Positions 35,174 through 43,398 of a stretch of DNA of 64,000 bases are shown piece after piece. How positions within the stretch are numbered: the first letter of the stretch is position 1; every line of letters begins with the position of its first letter. Made by a program: the position numbers and the translations under genes. This DNA comes from Pseudoalteromonas flavipulchra NCIMB 2033 = ATCC BAA-314 (GTDB lineage Bacteria > Pseudomonadota > Gammaproteobacteria > Enterobacterales > Alteromonadaceae). The stretch spans positions 62,001-126,000 of the forward strand of contig JWIH01000024.1 of the NCBI GenBank assembly GCA_000814665.1. Direction: 5' to 3'. The notes under the pieces were generated by a model. It was given only the letters and a program-made list of their open reading frames with translations, was not told where the DNA came from and did not search any database.

Positions 35174-36100
35174 ATGTCTAATCTTAAACTCAATATAGCG
35201 CTTTCATGCTCAGTTCTTGCATTGGCTTTTTCTGGGTTTAATGTCATTCAAACCAAATTAGCAACCTCTCCTGTGGCAACGCACGTGTATCAGAGTCCTA
35301 CTCAACAGCCTCACTATAATGCAACTCAGTATACGCAGGGCACTCAGATTTCAACTGACGAGTCTGAACAAGTTGCTAAGTTAATGGCTCGGATCAATAA
35401 ACTTGAAACGAGGTTACAGGCGTTGTCGATGGAAAAGTCAGATTTACTCTCTGAGCAGGCGCCAGATGAGTTTGAGTCTTTAATCTTCTCTTTGATAGAA
35501 AAGCGTGAACAGCAGAAAATCGACGAGATGAAAGCAGAAAACCCGATTTATGGCTTCTATGAAGACTTACCCGAAGACTACGAAATGCGGATCAAAACCG
35601 ATCCTGAGTACGCAAGCCAAATTAGCAACGAGTTAAAACAGAAAATTCTAAACAGTAGTTTATCGGCTACGGAGCGTTTAGCTGCAATGAGTCAGCTGCA
35701 AATGAACATGTTTATGCTAAATCGCAATGAGTTAGAGCAATATGATTATCAAGCAGTAGAATCTATCCTCAATATGACGCATAACATGAGTGATGAAAAG
35801 TTGAGGCTACAGGCGCTTGAGCTTGTGTCGCGTACACCTATCGTTGATGAGCGTTTGTCACAGTCATTCGTGAAAATGCTAGAGCAAGAGCCTAATGATT
35901 ACGTGAAAAGTCTCGCAGCAGAAGGATTGATGTCACAGTACTTCCAGTCAGGCGCCGATCCAAAGCAGCAACAAAGGATCGCACAAGATTTGCTGTCTCT
36001 CTACGAAAATGCATCAGACCCTAAGGTTAAAGCCATCCTCAAAAACTTGATGGGCGATGAGCGTATGCTAGAAGAGTTAAAACGCCAGTCTAATGGCTGA
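35174..36100 (+). CDS. Signal-anchored coiled-coil protein, unknown function
   Basis: A 308-aa protein: N-terminal hydrophobic helix (LNIALSCSVLALAFSGFNVI), a polar linker, a coiled coil (about 75-100, VAKLMARINKLETRLQALSM) and an alpha-helical C-terminal region with HEAT-like character (LRLQALELVSRTPIV, YVKSLAAEGLMSQYF). Likely anchored in the inner membrane facing the periplasm. No enzyme motif. The ATG at 35174 is chosen because the upstream in-frame ATG gives an improbable leader. Confidence 0.7.
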   Translation: MSNLKLNIALSCSVLALAFSGFNVIQTKLATSPVATHVYQSPTQQPHYNATQYTQGTQISTDESEQVAKLMARINKLETRLQALSMEKSDLLSEQAPDEFESLIFSLIEKREQQKIDEMKAENPIYGFYEDLPEDYEMRIKTDPEYASQISNELKQKILNSSLSATERLAAMSQLQMNMFMLNRNELEQYDYQAVESILNMTHNMSDEKLRLQALELVSRTPIVDERLSQSFVKMLEQEPNDYVKSLAAEGLMSQYFQSGADPKQQQRIAQDLLSLYENASDPKVKAILKNLMGDERMLEELKRQSNG

Positions 36101-36200
36101 TGTACATTAAGGCTAACTGAGTGAGAAGCTGAGCTTTACCAAACTTTGGTACTTTTAGTAATAGTTACACTTGGGTGTTCAGCTTAATCCCCGGCTCTAG

Positions 36201-36408
36201 TTAATTAACCTGAGGTTTGGATAAGGAATGAACTAACTAATTGTTTTTAAACACACATTAAATTATCCCCTTATCTAGCCAGAGAGTTTTAGGGATAACT
36301 AGACGAATTTACGCACCAATAGCTGGCTATTGGAAGTGAATTCAACGCAGTTAGCGCTAAAGCTGGCTGCTAGAAAGGCATTAATTATCCGCAGCTCAGG
36401 TTAATTAA
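36201..36408. repeat. MITE-like element, copy B (inverted relative to copy A)
   Basis: A ~208-bp element starting TTAATTAACCTGAGG and ending CTCAGGTTAATTAA. Its reverse complement matches copy A (29651-29857) across most of its length. It lies 24 bp upstream of a GNAT gene and fills most of the 36101-36432 gap, so the gene's promoter is probably within or next to it. Confidence 0.75.
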
Positions 36409-36432
36409 TACCGAAAATCAAGGAAATGATAA

Positions 36433-36894
36433 ATGCAAATCGTTGCACTTGATGCGAGTGTTCCATCACTTGATACATTAATAGCAGAAATCGATGCGCT
36501 GATGAATTCGCTATATCCTGCTGAAAGCAACCAGCTATCGGTATTGCAAGAGTTATGTTCACCTACTGCGCATTTTATTGGCATTGTCCAGCATGACGAG
36601 ATCATTGCTTGCGGCGCAATCGTCGAAAAGCATCATGATTGTCTCTATGGTGAGTTGAAAAGACTGTATGTAAAGCCAAATCATCGCGGTCTTGGTTTAT
36701 CAAAAGCAATCTTGTCCGAGTTAATCGCTTTTGCAGATAATCGTCAATATCCACTGATACGGTTAGAAACCGGAGTTAAACAACCAGAAGCCCTCAGGTT
36801 ATATGCGCAGTTTGGTTTTATCGAAAGAAAAGAATTTGGTGATCACAAGTCGGATCCGCTGTCTGTCTATATGGAGTTAAAACTTGGAAAATAA
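36433..36894 (+). CDS. GNAT-family N-acetyltransferase
   Basis: A 153-aa acetyltransferase with motif A VKPNHRGLGLSKAILSELI and the C-terminal LRLYAQFGFIERKEFGDHKSDPLSVYMELKL typical of YitH/PhnO-like enzymes. Substrate unknown. Its last 11 bases overlap the SH3-domain gene, so the two are coupled. Confidence 0.87.
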   Translation: MQIVALDASVPSLDTLIAEIDALMNSLYPAESNQLSVLQELCSPTAHFIGIVQHDEIIACGAIVEKHHDCLYGELKRLYVKPNHRGLGLSKAILSELIAFADNRQYPLIRLETGVKQPEALRLYAQFGFIERKEFGDHKSDPLSVYMELKLGK

Positions 36895-37255
36895 GCAGTT
36901 AGATATCGAATATCAAGTAATCAAGGAACATATCAATGAGTTTCCGACCCCCATCACGTTTAAACAAGGCGCCAGATTGACCGTTGGTGAAGAATATGAG
37001 GGCGAAGAGGGGTGGGACAATTGGTTTTTCTGTGAAACTGAGGAGCAAGTGTCTGGTTGGGTACCTGCTCAAGTGTTTCGCTTAGTCAATCCCAAACAAG
37101 GTATCGCATTAGTGGACTATACCGCTCAGGAACTATCGGTAGTTCATGGTGAACACTTATTAGGGCATAACCAACTCAATGGTTGGGTGTGGTGCTCAAG
37201 TAAAAAGTCAGCGCTGCAAGGTTGGGTACCGCTTCGTAATCTAACACCAATCTAG
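36884..37255 (+). CDS. Double SH3-domain protein, cytoplasmic
   Basis: A 123-aa protein built of two SH3-like repeats: GARLTVGEEYEGEEGWDNWFFC-type (first half) ending in VSGWVPAQVFRL, and ALVDYTAQELSVVHGE ... LNGWVWCSSKKSALQGWVPLRNL (second half). No signal peptide. It starts with TTG inside the GNAT gene; no internal ATG exists. It probably acts in protein or peptide binding; exact role unknown. Confidence 0.75.
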   Translation: MENKQLDIEYQVIKEHINEFPTPITFKQGARLTVGEEYEGEEGWDNWFFCETEEQVSGWVPAQVFRLVNPKQGIALVDYTAQELSVVHGEHLLGHNQLNGWVWCSSKKSALQGWVPLRNLTPI

Positions 37256-37258
37256 CGG

Positions 37259-37278
37259 GTGTTGCTTTTTAGCAACAC
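37259..37278 (+). terminator. Terminator after the SH3-domain gene
   Basis: GTGTTGCT, loop TTTT, AGCAACAC; followed by a pyrimidine-rich tail. Confidence 0.7.
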
Positions 37279-37379
37279 TCCTCTCTTTTCTCTACTATTT
37301 TTTTAAAATACTTGTGTTTTTCGTCAGTTTCCCGCCCACTCAGTCACTTTTATAGCAATTATTTCAAGATGGGCTTTAG

Positions 37380-37714
37380 TTTTAATCTATTGATTTTTAA
37401 CTGTTTTTATTTGTTTTCTGGTTTCTTAGAAAATATAAGAAAAAATTTTCGATATTTTTATAAAAATTTTTTCTGACGGCTCTACTCAATACCGAATGTG
37501 AATGATTGTCGCATGAAACTTAACCGCTTTGGGCTGCACTTACATCCTAATTTTTTATGGTGTTGCTTTTATGCGACATCTTAACTTATTGAAAATAAAT
37601 ATGTTTTTATTTTATCTCAAAGTCACCTGTTGCTAAATGGCAACAATCTCACTGAATCCGCCCTTAATGAAAATCTACCTTTACTTTTAACCTATTGATT
37701 CTTAATTGCTTTTA
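37380..37714. promoter_or_regulatory. Degenerate repeats in the 573-bp leader of the EF-hand array
   Basis: No gene is supported between 37256 and 37828. A 30-base AT-rich segment at 37380-37409 recurs at 37685-37714 with only four changes, all transitions (shared core CTATTGATT). A weaker relative (TTAACTTATTGA) lies at 37581, just after a second TGTTGC motif at 37561. Such repeats before a multi-gene array may be regulator sites or traces of duplication. Confidence 0.4.
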
Positions 37715-37828
37715 AACTTTGGCATCAAAGTTGGAATAGTTATCTCGAAAGCAAAAAACATTCGCTTCAACACAAACCAACGTAGAGAAGCAGAAACGAC
37801 AAGTTTAGAAATATGAGAGGAACTGATT

Positions 37829-38050
37829 ATGAAAACTTTAGCAATCGCACTATCAGCAGCTGTACTTTCTTTCGCATCAGTAGGTGCTCACGCAAACTCT
37901 GAGTTTGATAAATACGATGTTGATGGAGATGGCTACATCTCACTAGGCGAATCAAAAGCAAATCCAAATTTGATGGCGCAGTTTAAAGACCTTGACGCCG
38001 ACCAAGACGGTCAATTAAGCCAGTCTGAGTTTGATAACTTTGAAGGCTAA
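37829..38050 (+). CDS. Exported EF-hand protein 1 of 7
   Basis: A 73-aa protein with signal peptide MKTLAIALSAAVLSFASVGA (cleavage after AHA), leaving about 50 residues made of two EF-hand loops: DVDGDGYISLGE and DADQDGQLSQSE. All chelating positions 1, 3, 5 and 12 are acidic or compatible, so calcium binding is expected. The C-terminal SEFDNFEG is shared with its neighbours. First of a tandem family; more divergent from genes 2-4 than they are from each other. GAGGA precedes the ATG. Confidence 0.88.
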   Translation: MKTLAIALSAAVLSFASVGAHANSEFDKYDVDGDGYISLGESKANPNLMAQFKDLDADQDGQLSQSEFDNFEG

Positions 38051-38109
38051 GCACGAGCCGACGACATAATAGCAAAGTTTTAAATATACCCCAATTTAAG
38101 GAAAAGATT

Positions 38110-38331
38110 ATGAAAAATGTATTAGCAGCACTATCAATCGCAGGTTTATCAATAGTTTCAGCGTCAGCACTCGCTGGTGATGACTTCGCAAAATTGGATA
38201 CTGATGGCAACGGTTCAATCAGTGTAACAGAAGCGAGCGTAAGCGCGTCATTGAGTGAGCAGTTCGCGGATTTAGACGCTAATGCCGATGGCGAACTAAG
38301 CAAGTCAGAATACGCAAATTACGAAGGCTAA
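38110..38331 (+). CDS. Exported EF-hand protein 2 of 7
   Basis: 73 aa; leader MKNVLAALSIAGLSIVSASALA, then loops DTDGNGSISVTE and DANADGELSKSE, ending SEYANYEG. It is nearly identical to gene 3, at DNA level too over the leader, which points to recent duplication. In the first loop Asn at position 5 is acceptable for calcium. Confidence 0.88.
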   Translation: MKNVLAALSIAGLSIVSASALAGDDFAKLDTDGNGSISVTEASVSASLSEQFADLDANADGELSKSEYANYEG

Positions 38332-38418
38332 TTTGGCACTGGATTTTATAATGAGTTAAAGAGCTGGGTCGCATGCCTAGCTCATCAGAACAAAATGACA
38401 CAATTGAAGGATTAGATT

Positions 38419-38640
38419 ATGAAAAACGTATTAGCAGCACTATCAATCGCAGGTTTATCAATGGTTTCAGCATCAGCATTTGCTGGTGGCGATTTCGAAA
38501 AACTAGATACTGATGGCAACGGTTCAATCAGCGTTACTGAAGCAAGCGTAAGCACTTCGTTAACTGAGCAGTTTGCAGACTTAGACGCGAACGCCGATGG
38601 CGAGCTAAGCAAATCTGAGTACGCGAACTACGAAGGTTAA
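38419..38640 (+). CDS. Exported EF-hand protein 3 of 7
   Basis: 73 aa; loops DTDGNGSISVTE and DANADGELSKSE are the same as in gene 2. The few differences are near the cleavage site (SAFAGGDFEK instead of SALAGDDFAK) and in the inter-loop helix (STSLTEQ for SASLSEQ). An AAGGATT-type site precedes the ATG. Confidence 0.88.
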   Translation: MKNVLAALSIAGLSMVSASAFAGGDFEKLDTDGNGSISVTEASVSTSLTEQFADLDANADGELSKSEYANYEG

Positions 38641-38708
38641 TCGCTAGGTGGGCATAGCGCCCACTGCCTTTAACACCATTACGAAAACGACAGAAGGATT
38701 GGACTATC

Positions 38709-38930
38709 ATGAAAAACGTATTAGCAGCACTTTCGATTGCAGGTTTAACATTCGCTTCAGCTTCTGCATTAGCTGGTGAAGATTTCACTAAATATGATAC
38801 TGACGGTAACGGCACCATCAGCATGACTGAGGCAAAAGTAAATCAGTCGCTTGCAGAGCAATTTACACAACTAGACAGCAATGCCGACGGTGAGTTGAGC
38901 GAGTCTGAATTCGCAAATTACCAAGGCTAA
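38709..38930 (+). CDS. Exported EF-hand protein 4 of 7
   Basis: 73 aa with the same MKNVLAALSIAGL leader; loops DTDGNGTISMTE and DSNADGELSESE, ending SEFANYQG. Intermediate between genes 2/3 and gene 5. Confidence 0.88.
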   Translation: MKNVLAALSIAGLTFASASALAGEDFTKYDTDGNGTISMTEAKVNQSLAEQFTQLDSNADGELSESEFANYQG

Positions 38931-38980
38931 TCAAGCCGTCCAAAAGCAAATCATATTTAGGAAATTTTAGGAGCAGAATG

Positions 38981-39202
38981 ATGAAAAATGTACTTATCGC
39001 ACTATCAATCACAGGTCTAACATTGGCTTCAGCAAATACTATTGCTGGTGAAGATTTCGCAAGCTATGACACAGATGGCAACGGTGCTATTAGTATGAGC
39101 GAAGCAAAAGTAAATACAGCGCTTATCGAGCAGTTTAAAGACTTAGATGTAAACGCTGACGGAGAACTAAACGAAACTGAGTTCTCTAACTTTAAAGGTT
39201 AA
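38981..39202 (+). CDS. Exported EF-hand protein 5 of 7
   Basis: 73 aa when started at the second of two ATGs (38981), which sits 7 bases after AGGAG. Leader MKNVLIALSITGLTLASA; loops DTDGNGAISMSE and DVNADGELNETE; ends TEFSNFKG. Confidence 0.87.
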   Translation: MKNVLIALSITGLTLASANTIAGEDFASYDTDGNGAISMSEAKVNTALIEQFKDLDVNADGELNETEFSNFKG

Positions 39203-39251
39203 TTTGCGACTAGAGCCGCAATGAGAGACGGGCATAGTGAGGAGAATGGCT

Positions 39252-39473
39252 ATGAAACTTAGAACGGTATGTGCAACGACCATAGGTGTATTGGTGAGTA
39301 CGATGGCACTGGCAGCAACCTTGTCATTTCAAGATGTAGACAAGGATAAAGACGGGCAGATCAGCCAGCAAGAAGCATCAGTATCATCAACACTACTCGG
39401 TCAGTTCGAGAAGCTAGATGCAGACAAAAATGGTCAGCTAAGCGCTTCTGAATTCTCTAACTTTAAAGGCTAG
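39252..39473 (+). CDS. Exported EF-hand protein 6 of 7
   Basis: 73 aa when started at the ATG at 39252, 6 bases after GAGGAGA. The leader (MKLRTVCATTIGVLVSTMALA) is unrelated to genes 2-5, while loops DKDKDGQISQQE and DADKNGQLSASE and the SEFSNFKG tail are conserved. The leader is therefore more variable than the calcium module. Confidence 0.86.
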   Translation: MKLRTVCATTIGVLVSTMALAATLSFQDVDKDKDGQISQQEASVSSTLLGQFEKLDADKNGQLSASEFSNFKG

Positions 39474-39482
39474 GAGGTCACA

Positions 39483-39689
39483 ATGAAAAAGTTAGCAACA
39501 GCAATTACAGCCGCCACAGTACTTTTTGCCGGCTCAGCAATGGCAGCAGAATTTAACGATTTTGATTTAGATAAAGACGGTTTTATCTCTAAAAGCGAAG
39601 CATCACTGTCAGAATCTCTTGCTTCAATCTTTGATAAGCTAGACAGCGACGGAGATGGCAAACTGTCTGAGAAAGAATTTAATCAGTAA
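39483..39689 (+). CDS. Exported EF-hand protein 7 of 7
   Basis: 68 aa; leader ends at AMA, then loops DLDKDGFISKSE and DSDGDGKLSEKE. It lacks the conserved F/Y-x-N-F/Y-x-G tail (ends KEFNQ) and so is the outlier. It follows gene 6 by only 9 bases and is followed by a strong terminator, so genes 6 and 7 at least are co-transcribed. Confidence 0.87.
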   Translation: MKKLATAITAATVLFAGSAMAAEFNDFDLDKDGFISKSEASLSESLASIFDKLDSDGDGKLSEKEFNQ

Positions 39690-39721
39690 GCAAGTGGCAA
39701 TCCAAAGCGCCACGCCTCCCC

Positions 39722-39750
39722 AAGCTCGACTTTGTAGTCGGGCTTTTTTT
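39722..39750 (+). terminator. Terminator of the EF-hand array
   Basis: Stem AAGCTCGACT / AGTCGGGCTT (one G-T pair), loop TTGT, followed by seven T. Confidence 0.85.
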
Positions 39751-39793
39751 ATTTCGAGCTGCTAGGGAGCTTAAGGTTTAGATAGTGAAGGGA

Positions 39794-40309
39794 TTAACTT
39801 AATTCATTGATCCAACGAAGCTCGCGGATCCATTTCTGCATTTTAGGAAAGCCTTGTTCTGGGCAAGTCATATCCCATGCATTGAGTAATGGGTAGCCGA
39901 ACCCTTTCCCTTCCTTAAAAGCACTTACGAAGCTATTGCTGGCGCCTTTATAGCCATCTTTATGTAATACAACCTCTAGAGGCAAGCCAATATATTGAAT
40001 GGCAGCAATCGACCATGCAATGGCGGCCATTTCTTCCCCTTGCATGGCTTGCTTCTCTCTGCCATTTTTTAGGCCATTTTTATACACGTCTTCATGAAGT
40101 TGGTCGCGGAATATCGGCTCACATACGGCAATATGACCAGCTTCGTGCAATATATCGCCAGGATATAGCAATTTCTCATTATCAATATAAAGTGTCCCCA
40201 TTACCGTTTTCAGACCCGGTAAAAACGTATTTTCCTCGACTTCATGAAATCGAAAAGGTAGCTGGATTTCGGTGAGAAAATCACAAATGCGTTTAGTATG
40301 CTCGTGCAT
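39794..40309 (-). CDS. HEXXH-motif protein, unknown function
   Basis: A 171-aa cytoplasmic protein (no leader). The motif ILHEAGHIAV (about residues 54-63) is a zincin HExxH. Later Glu residues (MQGEEMAAIAWS) could supply the third zinc ligand. It does not fit a family I can name; a metallopeptidase-like role is possible. Convergent with the EF-hand array. Confidence 0.65.
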   Translation of the reverse strand: MHEHTKRICDFLTEIQLPFRFHEVEENTFLPGLKTVMGTLYIDNEKLLYPGDILHEAGHIAVCEPIFRDQLHEDVYKNGLKNGREKQAMQGEEMAAIAWSIAAIQYIGLPLEVVLHKDGYKGASNSFVSAFKEGKGFGYPLLNAWDMTCPEQGFPKMQKWIRELRWINELS

Positions 40310-40396
40310 GGTAATTCCTTTAATTGGCCAACTTACATTTTTAAGTGAGTTTAACCTAATGTTTCATTTGCGCAAATTACCATAAATTACAACTTA

Positions 40397-40840
40397 TTAT
40401 AGAGGTAGCTTGATCACCGCTAGCATCTCACCATCGTCTTCATTGATTCCAATTTCTTGAAAGCCAAAGCTCGCGTAAAACGATTTTGCAACGGGGTTGC
40501 TCGGTACATAACAGATTTCTATGGTGGTAAGGTTTGGTGTCAGCTTGATTTCTTCGAGTGCGAGGGTGAGCGCTTTACGCCCAATCCCTTGTTGCTGAAA
40601 TTGTTGATCAACCATAAAGCGCCAAATGGAGATGCGCTCTATACTCTCTTGTACCCACATTAGCATCCCAACAGCTTCATCATCTTGATAAATTGCGCGT
40701 GTGGTATAGCCATCATTAAATGTTGATTCCACGATGGAAAACATGTTGCAGGCTACCAAATCTTGCTGCTCAGGGCTGACATCTAAATCGCAAATGGCTT
40801 CGTAGTTGTGTTTATCAATGGCTCTTAGAGAGATATTCAT
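40397..40840 (-). CDS. GNAT-family acetyltransferase, spermidine acetyltransferase-like
   Basis: A 147-aa protein: N-terminal LRAIDKHNYEAICDLDVSPEQQDLVACN, motif A VDQQFQQQGIGRKALTLALEEI, and C-terminal VAKSFYASFGFQEIG. The PEQ-type opening is typical of BltD/PaiA-like diamine or spermidine acetyltransferases, but substrate assignment is inference. I chose ATG at 40840, after AAGGA. Confidence 0.82.
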   Translation of the reverse strand: MNISLRAIDKHNYEAICDLDVSPEQQDLVACNMFSIVESTFNDGYTTRAIYQDDEAVGMLMWVQESIERISIWRFMVDQQFQQQGIGRKALTLALEEIKLTPNLTTIEICYVPSNPVAKSFYASFGFQEIGINEDDGEMLAVIKLPL

Positions 40841-41005
40841 CACGGCGTCCTTGTATTGTTATAGAAACACTATTTCAAACATGGTTGTTTTGGCAAGAGA
40901 AAGTTTGCTTTATAAAGCAAACAATCATTGACCGTTAAGCGCTTCTTCCCCACACTGAAAGCACCTTCGGCTTTATGTCGTTTTGCCTAAAACAAGGACC
41001 TTGTG

Positions 41006-42037
41006 ATGCAGCTTACCACATTACTCAATATCTCCATTCCTATGATCCAAGCGCCAATGGCGGGCGTGCAAAATTGGCGCTTAGCGGCCGCAGCGACAAA
41101 TGCCGGAATACTCGGCTCAATCCCTTGTGGGATGCTGAGTAAGGAGCAGATCGTTGCTGAAATCGAGCATTTTAAAGCGCATGCTTCTGGCCCATACAAC
41201 CTTAACTTTTTTTGCCATGAAATGCCGGAACTTGACCCTTATCAGCAAGATAAGTGGAAGAAAAAGCTGGCTTCATATTACGATGAGCTGGAGTTAACAC
41301 CTAGCGATGACATGGGGATCTTAAGACGCCCATTTGATAGGGAAATGGCTGAGGCCATTGCCCCTTATAAACCTCCCGCGATCAGTTTTCATTTTGGTCT
41401 TCCAGATGCCGAATTGGTCGAGTTGGTAAAGTCGTGGGGGACGATTATTTTATCTTCAGCAACGACCTTAGAAGAGGGGATATGGTTAGCTGAAAATGGT
41501 GCAGACATCGTGATAGCACAAGGGATTGAAGCGGGCGGACATAGAGCAACCTTTACAAAGGCAACTCTTGAGTCTCAGCTACATACTCGTCAATTGGTCA
41601 CCATCCTCGCTGATGCGCTATCGGTTCCTGTAGTAGCTGCAGGTGGTATTGCTTCTCATCATGATGTCACTATGATGCACGAATTGGGTGCCTGTGGAAC
41701 ACAAATAGGCACATGCTTCTTACTATGTGATGAAGCAAGCACCTCTTTGGTACATCGTGATGCACTTAAATCACTGGCTGAACCGTCTGCCGTGACCAAT
41801 GTGTTTTCTGGTCGCCCTGCGCGTGGGATTGAAAATCGCTTAATGATAGATCTTAATTTCATTAATGAAGATGTACCGACTTTTCCATACGCATCAGCTG
41901 CTTTGACGCCATTGCGCGCTGCTGCTGAAAAGCAAGGAAGTGGCGATTTTAGCCCGCTTTGGGCTGGGGTTAACCGCCAAGGTTGCATGGAAGTTAGTAC
42001 ACAAGAGATGGTAGAACATCTATGGAATGTTAAATAA
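41006..42037 (+). CDS. Nitronate monooxygenase family flavoprotein
   Basis: A 343-aa 2-nitropropane dioxygenase-like TIM barrel: PMIQAPMAGVQNWRLAAAA, the catalytic-His segment IEAGGHRATF, and the FMN phosphate loop VVAAGGIASHHDV plus GTCFLLCDEAS. It oxidises alkyl nitronates such as propionate-3-nitronate and protects metabolism. An AAGGA site lies ahead of the ATG at 41006. Confidence 0.9.
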   Translation: MQLTTLLNISIPMIQAPMAGVQNWRLAAAATNAGILGSIPCGMLSKEQIVAEIEHFKAHASGPYNLNFFCHEMPELDPYQQDKWKKKLASYYDELELTPSDDMGILRRPFDREMAEAIAPYKPPAISFHFGLPDAELVELVKSWGTIILSSATTLEEGIWLAENGADIVIAQGIEAGGHRATFTKATLESQLHTRQLVTILADALSVPVVAAGGIASHHDVTMMHELGACGTQIGTCFLLCDEASTSLVHRDALKSLAEPSAVTNVFSGRPARGIENRLMIDLNFINEDVPTFPYASAALTPLRAAAEKQGSGDFSPLWAGVNRQGCMEVSTQEMVEHLWNVK

Positions 42038-42194
42038 ATCATTTAAGTTAACAAATTTGACACATTTCGAGTTTATGCTCTAGCGTTTTATGACAAGGCC
42101 AACCCAGTTGTGCCTTGCTCTTTGTTACCTACGTAAGTCGATTATTTGCTTGGGTGACGTATTCGTTATGACAATAATAAACACGGAGTCGTGC

Positions 42195-43157
42195 ATGAGA
42201 CATTCTATTTTAACAGCAGCGTTATTCGCTTCTTTTTCTTCGCTGGCAACCCCTACTTGCCCAAGTATTACCGCATTAGAAACCCATTATGCAGCACCTA
42301 ATATGGTCAAGCGTAGCTTTTCTAGCTCATTTAACAAATACTTATCTTGGCTGCCGAGTTACCATATGGTACACGATCAAGTAACCGCTGCCGGTGCTGC
42401 AACTCAGATCACTGCTAAATTTGACTACGGTAGCATCACTCATAAAGACTTGGAATTCGAGTCGGTGGAGTTTTACTACCGTGCTGAGTCGGACACAAAT
42501 TGGCAGTATCTTGGTGAGCAAACCACCAATGGCGATGGTAAGGCGTTTATCACCTTGCCTGAATTATCGGCAGGTCAGTATCGTATATACGCAGGCGTAC
42601 CAGCTGACGGCTCCGGTGCACAAGGTTATGTCACGGTCGTTGAGCCAGGTACTCAAGCGGTCCTGTTTGACATCGATGGTACATTAACCGAATCCGATGC
42701 CGAGCAAATTGGCGACTATACCGGAATAGATCATGCTGACCCCAAAGATGGCGCCTATGATTTAGTTCGCCACTATCTTGATTTGGGCTATCAACCCGTA
42801 TTCTTAACAGCCAGAGTGTATTGGTATGCCAAAGGGACGCGCGGATGGTTAAATTGGATGGGCTTACCGCAAGGCTTTCTACGCACATCACTTAGCAATG
42901 AAACCAGCCTGTTTAAAACGGCAGAATATAAAACTGCGGAGATTAATCGCTTAAAGGCGCAGGGCATTGATGTCGTTCGTGCTTATGGTAATGCCAAAAC
43001 AGATGCTGAAGCCTTTATCAAAGCGGGGATCCCAGCTTCTGAGGCGTTTACTATTGGTTCTGATGCCGGACATTACGGTACCACAGCAATTACCGGCAAT
43101 AGTTACCAAGTGCATTTAGGTGAACTCACAACTTATCCTCACGCTGACTGCTTGTAG
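42195..43157 (+). CDS. Exported lipin/LNS2-type HAD phosphatase-like protein
   Basis: A 320-aa protein with a signal peptide (MRHSILTAALFASFSSLA), an N-terminal beta-rich domain (about 55-160) and a C-terminal HAD domain with the catalytic motif FDIDGTLTESDAEQIG, motif II VFLTAR and late acidic residues AYGNAKTDAEAF. The arrangement resembles LNS2 of lipins and PITP proteins, which act on phosphatidate. Location in the periplasm is unusual for this fold. GGAG precedes the chosen ATG. Confidence 0.8.
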   Translation: MRHSILTAALFASFSSLATPTCPSITALETHYAAPNMVKRSFSSSFNKYLSWLPSYHMVHDQVTAAGAATQITAKFDYGSITHKDLEFESVEFYYRAESDTNWQYLGEQTTNGDGKAFITLPELSAGQYRIYAGVPADGSGAQGYVTVVEPGTQAVLFDIDGTLTESDAEQIGDYTGIDHADPKDGAYDLVRHYLDLGYQPVFLTARVYWYAKGTRGWLNWMGLPQGFLRTSLSNETSLFKTAEYKTAEINRLKAQGIDVVRAYGNAKTDAEAFIKAGIPASEAFTIGSDAGHYGTTAITGNSYQVHLGELTTYPHADCL

Positions 43158-43195
43158 ACCTTCCCCTCGATTGATCCTAATTTTTAGAAATTCGC

Positions 43196-43222
43196 AAAAG
43201 GAGCCGTATTTTGGCTTCTTTT
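43196..43222 (+). terminator. Terminator after the lipin-like gene
   Basis: AAAAGGAGCC / GGCTTCTTTT with one wobble pair and a 7-nt loop. Confidence 0.65.
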
Positions 43223-43398
43223 GGGGTACTCTGTGCGTGCTAACCTCTGGGCCTAGGTACTAACTTACACTGCCATTATTTACTTTTGTTTACGTAACAT
43301 TCATCAAAATTTCATTTTTTACACTATTCTGGCTTGACCTCTGACCATTGTAATCTAAAGTTTATTTGTTACTAAATTGTAATAATTGGAGCAAGTAC

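Noticed and set aside
36201..36408. Insertion sequence
   Set aside because: It is only ~208 bp with no open frame for a transposase, so it is reported as a non-autonomous repeat element.
37829..39689. Possible CRISPR-like repeat array
   Set aside because: The repeated units are spaced 230-310 bp and correspond to protein-coding EF-hand genes, not to short direct repeats with spacers.
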